The notes under the pieces were generated by a model. It saw nothing but the letters and a program-made list of their open reading frames with translations, made no database searches and was not told the origin of the DNA. This document shows positions 51,320 to 58,771 of a stretch of DNA of 64,000 nucleotides, one piece after another (the first letter of the stretch is position 1; the number at the start of each line of letters is the position of its first letter). The position numbers and the translations under genes are program-made. The DNA comes from DATAEK01 sp036258055 (GTDB lineage: Bacteria > Acidobacteriota > Vicinamibacteria > Vicinamibacterales > 2-12-FULL-66-21). Where the stretch lies: the NCBI GenBank assembly GCA_036258055.1, contig DATAEK010000372.1, forward strand, positions 14,601 through 78,600, in the 5' to 3' direction.

Positions 51320-53714
51320 CGTTGCACAGGACCTGAGATACGGTCTCCGCCTGATCCGGCGCACTCCGGGCCTCTCGGCCATCGCCATCGGGACCATTGC
51401 CGTTGCCATCGCCAGTAACACGGCGATCTTCAGCCTGGTCAACGCGCTCTTCTTCAAGCCGGTGGGCATCGCCGACGCCGGCCGGGTTGTTCGCGTCTAT
51501 CCGGGCGAGAGTGGAATGTCGCTGCCAAATCTTGTCGACGTTCGCGAGCGATCGACGACGTTCGCGGATCTCGTCGCGCAACGCAGCGTGACCGCAGCGC
51601 TCATGTCGGGTCAGGCTCCGACACGCGTGCGCGCGGGTATCGTCACCTCGAATTACTTCAGCACGCTGGGGGTCGCCGCGCTCACCGGCCGTCCATTCCT
51701 CCCATCTGACGTCAGGACCGACCTGGTCGTGCTTGGCGAGACGTTCTGGCGGACGCGATTCGCCGCGGACGCCGCCATCCTCGGGAAGACGATCGCACTT
51801 GACGGACGTCAGAGTGAGGTCATCGGCGTGATGCCGAGGAGCTTCCGCGGGCTGGTCCCGCCAGGCTTTGCGTTCGACGTGTGGCTGCCGATCGACTCCA
51901 GGGAACGCGAAGGACGCGTGGTCAAAGATCGATCCGCCGCGCAGTTCGAGGTCTTTGGTCGGCTGAAGCCGTCGATCGACGCGGAAGCCGCCGCCGCCGA
52001 AACGCGTCTGCTCATGCAGGCGCTGGCCACGGAGCATCCGGAGGTTAGCCTGCGTGCCAGTGCGACAGAGGTCTTCGCGGTGACGGGTGTCGGTCTGTTC
52101 CGAGGCCTCGGCAAAACGCTGCTGCCGGTGTTCGCGTTTCTGGCGCTCCTGACGATCATCGCCGGCTGCGTGCTGCTGATCGGATGCGCCAACGTCGCCG
52201 GCTTGTTGATCGGTCGCGCCGTTTCCCGGCGGCGCGAACTCGCCGTTCGCCTCGCGCTCGGGGCCGGCCGAGGTCGCGTGATTCGTCAACTGGTCACGGA
52301 GAGCGCCGTCCTCGCGATCGTCGGCGGCGTGGCGGGCATGGTCCTGACGCTGTGGATCACGGCATTTCTCCCCACGCTCCTCGGACGCCTGCCCTTTCAG
52401 CTGGATCTCGACATCGGCCTCGATAGACGGGTGCTGGCCTACGCGGTTGTCTTGACGGCGTGCGCGGCGCTCCTCTCTGGCCTCGTTCCCGCCCGTCGGG
52501 CGTCGCGCACGGTCGTGCTGACGGCGCTGAAGGACGAGAGCGGCGGACCTGGCCCGCATCGGCTGCGGCACGCGCTGGTCATCGGCCAGGTCCTGCTGTG
52601 TTCGATGCTGCTCGCGTGGAGCCTGTTGTTCGCACGAAGCCTGCGGAACATCGCCAACGTCGATCCGGGATTCGATTCGTCGCAGGTGTTGATCGCGAAT
52701 CTGTCACTCGACGACAGCCAGACGAACCGCAGCGCGGCGATCTTTGACGACATTCAGAATCGTGCGGCGGCTCTCCCCGGTGTCGACTCGACCGGCATGG
52801 TCTTCGCCCTTCCCCTCTCGTTGTACGGACGCCAGGAGTACGGCGTGCAGCGCGCCGACGCGGGGGCGTCACCCGAGGCCCTGCGAGTGATGGGGAACAC
52901 CGTGACGCCTGGCTACTTTGCCACGCTGCGCATTCCACTCAAGGCCGGACGGGATTTCACGTCACGCGACGACGAGAGATCCCCAGGCGTCCTCATCGTC
53001 AATGAAACCGCGGCCCGGCGCTTCTGGAACGGCGACGCGATCGGACGTCGCGTGCGCGTGCCAAAGCGTGACGAGATGGTCGAGGTCGAAGTCGTGGGCG
53101 TGGTTCGCGACAGCAAGTATTGGACGCTCGGGGAGGCGATCGCGCCAACCTTCTACCTTCCCCTTCAGCAGTCACCGATCCGCGACATGACGCTGGTCGT
53201 GCGAACCAGGGACCTCGGCGCCACCGCAGCGTCGCTGAAACACGAGCTGCTGGTGCTGGCGCCGACGGCCGCGGGTGACGTGAAGCTCATGACTGAAGCC
53301 GTGTCGGTGGCGGTGCTGCCCGCGCAGATCGGAGCAGTACTCACGACGGCATTGGGAGTCATCGCGGTGCTCCTGGCGGCGGTCGGCATCTATGGCCTCG
53401 TCTCGTTCACGGTTGCCCAGCGCATGCGGGAGATCGGCATCCGGAAGGCGGTCGGCGCACAGACGCGTGATGTCGTGAAGTTCGTACTAACGGGCAGCCT
53501 GTTCCGCGTCGGTGCGGGTCTCGCTGGCGGGCTGCTGCTGGGCGGGCTCGCCGCCCGCGCCTTCTCGGGATTCGTCGTCGGTGTCTCGACGTTCGACGCG
53601 GTGTCATCGGCGACCGTGGCGGTGGTCGTAATGACCTCCGCGGCTGTCGCAAGCGTGATCCCGACACTGCGAGCGACGCGCGTCGATCCCATCGTGACGT
53701 TGAGGGCCGAGTAA
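51297..53714 (+). CDS. ADOP-type duplicated FtsX/MacB permease
   Basis: ATG 51297 gives 805 residues, beginning MMLTFASDVAQDLRYGLRLI, typical for this family. The order is: membrane helix, MacB-like periplasmic domain (about 45-265), FtsX block of three helices (about 285-430), a linker, a further helix, second MacB-like domain and second FtsX block (about 680-800). FtsX helix-adjacent motifs RELAVRLALGAGRGR and REIGIRKAVGAQTRD are visible in both halves. No ABC ATPase is encoded nearby, which defines the orphan permeases typical of Acidobacteriota. The ECF sigma and NrsF-like genes upstream imply stress control. The substrate is unknown. Confidence 0.9.
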   Translation: MMLTFASDVAQDLRYGLRLIRRTPGLSAIAIGTIAVAIASNTAIFSLVNALFFKPVGIADAGRVVRVYPGESGMSLPNLVDVRERSTTFADLVAQRSVTAALMSGQAPTRVRAGIVTSNYFSTLGVAALTGRPFLPSDVRTDLVVLGETFWRTRFAADAAILGKTIALDGRQSEVIGVMPRSFRGLVPPGFAFDVWLPIDSREREGRVVKDRSAAQFEVFGRLKPSIDAEAAAAETRLLMQALATEHPEVSLRASATEVFAVTGVGLFRGLGKTLLPVFAFLALLTIIAGCVLLIGCANVAGLLIGRAVSRRRELAVRLALGAGRGRVIRQLVTESAVLAIVGGVAGMVLTLWITAFLPTLLGRLPFQLDLDIGLDRRVLAYAVVLTACAALLSGLVPARRASRTVVLTALKDESGGPGPHRLRHALVIGQVLLCSMLLAWSLLFARSLRNIANVDPGFDSSQVLIANLSLDDSQTNRSAAIFDDIQNRAAALPGVDSTGMVFALPLSLYGRQEYGVQRADAGASPEALRVMGNTVTPGYFATLRIPLKAGRDFTSRDDERSPGVLIVNETAARRFWNGDAIGRRVRVPKRDEMVEVEVVGVVRDSKYWTLGEAIAPTFYLPLQQSPIRDMTLVVRTRDLGATAASLKHELLVLAPTAAGDVKLMTEAVSVAVLPAQIGAVLTTALGVIAVLLAAVGIYGLVSFTVAQRMREIGIRKAVGAQTRDVVKFVLTGSLFRVGAGLAGGLLLGGLAARAFSGFVVGVSTFDAVSSATVAVVVMTSAAVASVIPTLRATRVDPIVTLRAE

Positions 53715-53730
53715 GCGTAGCGCCCTGCTT

Positions 53731-53819
53731 GTAGCGTCCGGCTATAGCCAGGCTGTAGCCAGGCTGTAGCCGGACCTTGGGGACGGACAGCGGACAGCGG
53801 ACAGCGGACAGCGGACAGC
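53731..53819. repeat. GTAGCGTCCGGCT element followed by (GGACAGC)5
   Basis: GTAGCGTCCGGCT recurs at 53731-53743 and its partner AGCCGGAC lies at 53768-53775, separated by two AGCCAGGCTGT-type 11-nt units. Then five perfect GGACAGC heptamers run from 53785 to 53819. The site separates the ADOP gene from the convergent ArsR gene. It combines both repeat families of the window. Confidence 0.88.
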
Positions 53820-53835
53820 AGTTTTAGTCGACCTA

Positions 53836-54171
53836 TTACGTCTCGTCCAGGTATTTCCCCAGCGCCCCGAGCTTGCGCTCCCAGAAGCGCTCGTAGTGCG
53901 CGGCCCAGTCACGCACCTGTCGCAATGGCCTCGCGTTCAGCCGGTACACCTGCTGGCGTCCCACGCGTTGCGGCCGGACGAGATCGGCCTCCCGCAGCAC
54001 CCTCAGGTGCTGCGAGATCGCCGGCTGCGTCATGCGAAATGGCGCCGCGAGCTCCGCAACCGACAGCTCCTTCGCCCTGAGCCGATCGAGGAGCGCGCGC
54101 CGCGTCGGATCGGAAATCGCACGAAAGACGTCTGACGGCAGATCCTCCCGCCTCGCAGCTGCCCTCGTCAT
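53836..54171 (-). CDS. ArsR family transcriptional regulator
   Basis: The ATG at 54171 overlaps the upstream SRPBCC stop (ATGA) and gives 111 residues. Winged-helix features are FRAISDPTRRALLDRLRAKE, then LSVAELAAPFRMTQPAISQHL and ADLVRPQRVGRQQVYRL. No CxC metal-binding motif is visible, so it is probably not a metal sensor. Pairs of ArsR and SRPBCC/AHSA1 proteins are common, and the DUF4287 gene upstream shares their promoter. A dyad ATAAG-N6-CTTAT lies within that promoter and is its likely operator. Confidence 0.92.
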   Translation of the reverse strand: MTRAAARREDLPSDVFRAISDPTRRALLDRLRAKELSVAELAAPFRMTQPAISQHLRVLREADLVRPQRVGRQQVYRLNARPLRQVRDWAAHYERFWERKLGALGKYLDET

Positions 54172-54629
54172 CCGCGATCGGCGCAGCCGGCGACGAGCGC
54201 CGACAGATCGCCGCCCTGCACCAGCTGATCGACGACGTCGCGAATCCGCTTCGCGACGATGCCCTTCCAGCCGCGTCCCATGATCAGGCTGACGAGAAGC
54301 GCCTTCGGTCCGCGGAAGCCGGTGTGCTCGAGAACCAACCGCGTGCCGCCGGGCGCCGGCGTCAGCGAAATCGTGACGACCGTGTCGAGCGGGCCGCCCT
54401 TCCAGGAGTACGCGAGCTTGTGAGGCGGTTCGACCGTCAGCACTTCCCCGTTGACGATGCCGTCCCAGCCGGGCTGAGGCGGCGCGGTGAATCGAAACCG
54501 ATGGCCCACTCGCGGCGCGAAGTCGTTCTTCATCAGCCACCGGGCAATCGCGTCAGGTTCCGTGACCGCACGCCAGACCTTGTCAATCGGGTGTGGATAG
54601 ACCGCCTCGAACCGCAAATCGCGCGTCAT
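54168..54629 (-). CDS. SRPBCC (AHSA1/START-like) domain protein
   Basis: The 153-residue protein has the helix-grip fold sequence pattern of the AHSA1 group: FEAVYPHPIDKVWRAVTEPD, then GEVLTVEPPHKLAYSW and GGTRLVLEHTGFRGPKA. A hydrophobic cavity for a ligand is expected, though nothing in the sequence identifies it. Overlaps of 4 nt at both ends couple it to the upstream DUF4287 protein and the downstream ArsR regulator. It is probably regulated together with them. Confidence 0.88.
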   Translation of the reverse strand: MTRDLRFEAVYPHPIDKVWRAVTEPDAIARWLMKNDFAPRVGHRFRFTAPPQPGWDGIVNGEVLTVEPPHKLAYSWKGGPLDTVVTISLTPAPGGTRLVLEHTGFRGPKALLVSLIMGRGWKGIVAKRIRDVVDQLVQGGDLSALVAGCADRG

Positions 54630-55258
54630 CCTTTGCCATCCTTTTCATACGCCGTCTTCAGCCAGCGCGTGATGTCGGTGTCGATGTCTGCCTCGGACGT
54701 CAGCGGAATCCGGTGCGTGATCCGATCTTTCTTCGCGAACCCACCGGTGTCGACGAGTCGTCCCGTCGGTTTGAGATCGCCGAGTGCGAAGCCGAGATCG
54801 ATGCGCGTATTGGTGGTCGGCTTGATTTGCGCGAAAACGTGGTGCCGGTAGAGCGGCACGATGGTCTGGCAGGGACAGGCTTTGACGTCAGGCCCGATCC
54901 CGAGACCGAGCGCCAGGAGCCGATCGTACAGCGGCCGCAACGGAGCGCGCTTCCCGGCGAACATCGCCTCGACGTAGCCCTCGGCAGCTTTCAGGTACGC
55001 GTCCGGACTCAGTTGCTCGCTTCCCTTACCGACGGACAGCTCCGCGATCCACCACGCGTAGTTCGTGCCGAAGTCGTGTTCCGACTTCAGCCACGCACGC
55101 CGCTCCTGTTCAGTCGGCGGTCCGTGCTTCTGAACGTAGCGGACCCACTGCTCCGCCGTCCGGCCCGTGCGCTCCTCGAGGTTGCGCATCGAGCTCTCGA
55201 CCATCTTCAGGCTGGGATGAACGCTGTAGGGACGCTTGCGCGCGCGTGCTGTCGCCAT
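54626..55258 (-). CDS. DUF4287/DUF5655 domain protein
   Basis: The 210-residue protein has an N-terminal DUF4287-like segment (about 15-75: MRNLEERTGRTAEQWVRYVQ, then SEHDFGTNYAWWIAEL) and a C-terminal DUF5655-like region (about 105-205: CPCQTIVPLYRHHVFAQI, then RIDLGFALGDLKPTGRL). Neither domain has a settled function; DUF5655 is found beside restriction and DNA-binding proteins. It is the first gene of a three-gene operon with the SRPBCC and ArsR genes and has a consensus-like promoter with a dyad just upstream. Confidence 0.85.
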   Translation of the reverse strand: MATARARKRPYSVHPSLKMVESSMRNLEERTGRTAEQWVRYVQKHGPPTEQERRAWLKSEHDFGTNYAWWIAELSVGKGSEQLSPDAYLKAAEGYVEAMFAGKRAPLRPLYDRLLALGLGIGPDVKACPCQTIVPLYRHHVFAQIKPTTNTRIDLGFALGDLKPTGRLVDTGGFAKKDRITHRIPLTSEADIDTDITRWLKTAYEKDGKG

Positions 55259-55267
55259 AGTGGCGAC

Positions 55268-55296
55268 ATACTAATAAGAGAATGCTTATGTGTCAA
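55268..55296 (-). promoter_or_regulatory. Promoter and dyad operator of the ArsR operon
   Basis: On the minus strand TTGACA (55296-55291), a 17-bp spacer and TAGTAT (55273-55268) form a near-perfect promoter. The spacer contains ATAAG-N6-CTTAT (55274-55289), an inverted repeat exactly between the hexamers, with an outer ACATA/TATGT pair. Binding there would block RNA polymerase, a typical ArsR arrangement. The leader is short (about 3-5 nt to the ATG), or the start of the protein is downstream. Confidence 0.82.
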
Positions 55297-55320
55297 GACC
55301 TAACCTTTGAAACGTTCAAA

Positions 55321-55517
55321 GTGCAAGGTACAGCGTACAAGGTGCTGGCGGGTGCAAGGTGCGGGGTGCGCGGTGCTGTGCAAGGGTGCCGGGTGCTAGC
55401 TGACACCGTAGCTAACGCTCTGAATGACCGGATCTAGCACCTTGCACCCTGCGCAGCACCCCGCACCTTGCACGGTGCACGGTGCACGCGCGCACCCTGC
55501 ACGCTGCACCCTGCACG
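55321..55517. repeat. Large inverted repeat made of GTGCNNG / NNGCACC heptamers
   Basis: The left arm (55321-55399) contains GTGCAAG-, GTGCGGG- and GTGCTGT-type 7-nt words with occasional slips. The right arm (55436-55517) consists of the reverse complement class (TTGCACC, CTGCACG, CCGCACC). The 36-bp centre includes a TAGCT pair. The whole could form an imperfect hairpin of about 200 nt. It lies between two minus-strand genes, ending about 13 bp before the stop of the gene at 55530. Confidence 0.9.
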
Positions 55518-55529
55518 TTTGAGAGTTCT

Positions 55530-58500
55530 CTAGAAGCCCGGTCGCAGATTGAACTGCCAGAGCCAGCCGCGGCCCGGGCGATCGAGCGGGCGCACGTAAT
55601 TGATCTCGGCAACCGCAAAGCCGAATACGTTCGCGCGCACCGCTGCGCCGACACTGACGACGGGGTCTTTGATCGTGTCCGAGAAGGTGCGCGTGTTGTT
55701 GCCCCAGGCAACGCCGGCATCGGTGAACAGCGCGACCTCCACCGGGACAGGCCCGTAGAAGCCGGAGCCGCCGAACGCCGCCCACGGCGGGAAGCGCAGT
55801 TCCGCGTTCGCGATCGCCACGCGGCTGCCGATCAGGCGATCGAAGACCGGGCACGATCCGTCCGGATGGTTGCCGCACTCGAAGGACTCGAACGATCCCG
55901 AATCGTAGCCGCGCACGAGGCCCGGGTACCCGAGATACAGCGTCGGCAACCGCCCATCGTCGGAATCGCGGCCGTAGCGTCCGTAGTAGAGGCCGCGGAA
56001 CGCCAGCGTGTACGGGCGGATGGGCATCACATAGGTGCGGGCGTCGGCCAGTATGCCCGTGTACGTCAGGTCGCCGCCGCTCTGCGAGACCTCCATCCGG
56101 TACCGTGAGCCTCGGATCGGACTCGTCGCGCCGAAAATCGACGTGTCGTAGACGAGGGCGGTGCTCGCCTCACCGAAGTTGGCCGTCGGCACCGAGCCGA
56201 TGTCCTGCTTGTCCTCGGAAATCTGCTGACCGCTGTTCAAATCGAAGATGCGGGTCGTCAAATCTTCCTTCAGGCCGATCCGGTGAAATCCTCCAGTGCC
56301 CTCCAACCGCAGCGCCCGGCTGAAGGGATAGGTGACAATCCCCGAGACCGTCTGATAGCGCTGGACGAGACGCAGCTCCTGCTCGACGTAGACGTTCTGA
56401 CCCTGGACGTTCGTGACCGCGGCGCTGAACGAGCCCGCGACGTATGGCGTCTGATCCACCTCGACGCCCCAATTCCATCGGTGGGTGCGATTGAGATAGA
56501 AGACCGATCCGCCGAACTCATCGAGCCGGCTCGTCGCCTGCACCGAGGTCGCGAGCAGGTGATTGCCGAGCATGTCGCTGAAGACGAACGACATGCTGCC
56601 GGCTGCATAGGTTCCAAACGGACCGACGCCGACACCGGCGGTCGGCTGCCCCGCGAAGTCGAGCGTCAGTTTGGGTTTGTATGGCGTGACGTCCGGAGGC
56701 TCGGCAGCAGCTGTGGCCGGCGGCTGCCCGAGCGCGTAGTTGGTCACGAGCGTGTAGACCGGCCCTTCGCCGGTACGTCGCGGCGGAAGGACTGCGGCGT
56801 TCCGAGGCAGGTCGACGGGCTCGGCACCGGCGAGCTGTTCGGCCGTGTCCAGCTTGTAGATGCTGTAGCCGTCGTTCTCGTAAGCGCTGAACACCAGCTG
56901 CCCCGCTGCCGCGGAAAGCGCCGGGCTCAGCGGCGTGATCCCGCTCGCCCCCGAGAGCAGGTTCGTGATCTGGCGTGTCGATCCGCCGTCGACGTCCATA
57001 CGATAGATGTTCGTGATGCCCTGACGATCGGACAGGAAGAAGATCGTGCGGCCATCGTCGGACCATTGCGGGCTGATGTTCTTGGCACCGCTGAACCCGC
57101 CGGCTTGACGCACCGCGCCGGTGGCGACGTCCACGTAGGCCAGCATCAGGTCTCCTGGTTTGAACTGATCGAGTTTCGTCGAGAACCGATCCGTGCTGAA
57201 CGCAATCTGCTTCCCGTCCGGAGAAAAGGCTGGATCGAGTTCCGCGAACGAGTCGGTGGTAAGCCGGCGGACGGAGCTCGCCTTGAGGTCGTAGACGAAG
57301 AGATCGTTGTAGCCGCCGACAAGCCCCGAAAACGCGATCAGGTTGCCGTCAGGAGACCAGGTCGGATTCAGAACCTCGTCGATCCCCTTGAGCGGGATCT
57401 CGCGCTCGGTTTTCCCGCCATCCACGTTGATGATGTCCAACACCGGTTCCCCTTTACTGATCCCAGGGAACACGAATCGCGTGCCGTCGTGGCTCCAGGC
57501 GCCAGCCGACTCCAGGAACTGCAGACTCTCGAAATGCGCGTTGGTGGCGGTGTTCGTGATCTTGCGAATCACTTTGCCGGTGCGCGCGTCCGCCAGATAC
57601 AGATCGATCGAGAAGAGATCGCGCTCCGAGAAGTACATCAGCTTCGTGCCGTCGGGGCTGAGCTCCGGGCTGACGTTGAGCTCTCCACCGTTCGGCTGGT
57701 TCAGAATGACTGGCTTCGCCACATCAATCGGCATCCGCGTGACCTCGGCCACTGCACGATACGCGTCGAACTCCGCCGCGTGCCATTCAGTCGACAGCGT
57801 CTTGGTGTCGACACCGAGGACCTGTTTGAACGCCGCCCGATAGTCGCTGTTACGGCCCGTGCCCGCGGCGTGAAGCAGATCCGGAATGACGTGGTCGCCG
57901 TATTTGCCGCCGATATACGCCCACAGCGCTTCGCCGTAGCGATAGGGGAAGTACTTCGGGTTATCGAGGTGATCGATGTCCGGCAGCTTCTCGCGCCGCG
58001 CGGCGTCGCGCATCCACATGGCAGTGTGCGCATCCACCGGCCCGATCGAGAAGTACTCGGCCATCCCTTCGATGAACCACAGCGGCAACCCGAGTGCCCC
58101 AGGCGAATTCGCGTTGACGTTCGTGCCCGTGAGGTCGTACTGGAAGGCGTGGACGAGCTCGTGGCCGAGCACGTGATCCGTTGACTGGATCGGCCCCGCG
58201 AGCGGCAGCACGATGCGGCGCTTGAATGCTTCCGTTACGCCGCCCGTGCCTTCGCCAATGTCTCCCTCGAGTACGTTCGTCTGGCGGAAGTGCGGGCCGC
58301 TCGCGTAGAGGATGATCGGCTGCCGCAGGGCGAGCTGATGCTCGAAGATCTGAGAGAGGCGCGCATACCAGCGCTCAGCCATCCGGCCGATCATCTGCGC
58401 CGCCGGCTCTTCCTCCGGGTAGTAATAGACGTCAAAGTGATCCGTTTTCAGCACACGGAAATCGAACGTCCGGTACTGAACCTTGTTCTGGCCGAAGTAC

Positions 58501-58589
58501 CCACTCTGGGCATGGAGCGCGGCGGGCAGCACGACGGTGACGAACGCGGCGAGAAGGATGCTGGGAAGTCTTCGATCGGTGAGCTTCAT
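55530..58589 (-). CDS. Outer-membrane fusion: metallopeptidase (MA-like), TolB propeller and Omp85-like barrel
   Basis: The 1019-residue protein begins with a signal peptide (MKLTDRRLPSILLAAFVTVV). Residues about 30-285 form a gluzincin-type protease-like domain with HELVH at 143-147 and the third-ligand Glu in FIEGMAEYF (174/178). Residues about 300-620 are TolB/PD40 beta-propeller blades (SPDGTKLMYFSERD, SPDGNLIAFSG, SPDGKQIAFSTD). The C-terminal about 380 residues form a surface-antigen/Omp85-like barrel ending FNLRPGF. An exposed, barrel-anchored peptidase is the simplest view. All zinc ligands are present, but the substrate is unknown. Confidence 0.85.
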   Translation of the reverse strand: MKLTDRRLPSILLAAFVTVVLPAALHAQSGYFGQNKVQYRTFDFRVLKTDHFDVYYYPEEEPAAQMIGRMAERWYARLSQIFEHQLALRQPIILYASGPHFRQTNVLEGDIGEGTGGVTEAFKRRIVLPLAGPIQSTDHVLGHELVHAFQYDLTGTNVNANSPGALGLPLWFIEGMAEYFSIGPVDAHTAMWMRDAARREKLPDIDHLDNPKYFPYRYGEALWAYIGGKYGDHVIPDLLHAAGTGRNSDYRAAFKQVLGVDTKTLSTEWHAAEFDAYRAVAEVTRMPIDVAKPVILNQPNGGELNVSPELSPDGTKLMYFSERDLFSIDLYLADARTGKVIRKITNTATNAHFESLQFLESAGAWSHDGTRFVFPGISKGEPVLDIINVDGGKTEREIPLKGIDEVLNPTWSPDGNLIAFSGLVGGYNDLFVYDLKASSVRRLTTDSFAELDPAFSPDGKQIAFSTDRFSTKLDQFKPGDLMLAYVDVATGAVRQAGGFSGAKNISPQWSDDGRTIFFLSDRQGITNIYRMDVDGGSTRQITNLLSGASGITPLSPALSAAAGQLVFSAYENDGYSIYKLDTAEQLAGAEPVDLPRNAAVLPPRRTGEGPVYTLVTNYALGQPPATAAAEPPDVTPYKPKLTLDFAGQPTAGVGVGPFGTYAAGSMSFVFSDMLGNHLLATSVQATSRLDEFGGSVFYLNRTHRWNWGVEVDQTPYVAGSFSAAVTNVQGQNVYVEQELRLVQRYQTVSGIVTYPFSRALRLEGTGGFHRIGLKEDLTTRIFDLNSGQQISEDKQDIGSVPTANFGEASTALVYDTSIFGATSPIRGSRYRMEVSQSGGDLTYTGILADARTYVMPIRPYTLAFRGLYYGRYGRDSDDGRLPTLYLGYPGLVRGYDSGSFESFECGNHPDGSCPVFDRLIGSRVAIANAELRFPPWAAFGGSGFYGPVPVEVALFTDAGVAWGNNTRTFSDTIKDPVVSVGAAVRANVFGFAVAEINYVRPLDRPGRGWLWQFNLRPGF

Positions 58590-58771
58590 GAGACTGCTCG
58601 GGAAAAACGCTTCAGGTTGTCAGGCGACGCCTCGCGATGCAGTGCAACGGATGTACCCGTCCATCCATGCCCGCAGCACTGACAACAGGCCGCTTGTTGC
58701 TTTACGACGAACAGCCTGCCCCTTTCGTAATCCGACCCGCGGCTGATGACCCTCGCAAGACGGGAAAACGT

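Noticed and set aside
53836..54540. A 234-residue version of the ArsR protein starting at 54540
   Set aside because: The first 123 residues are a shadow of the overlapping SRPBCC gene; only the last 111 residues look like a winged helix.
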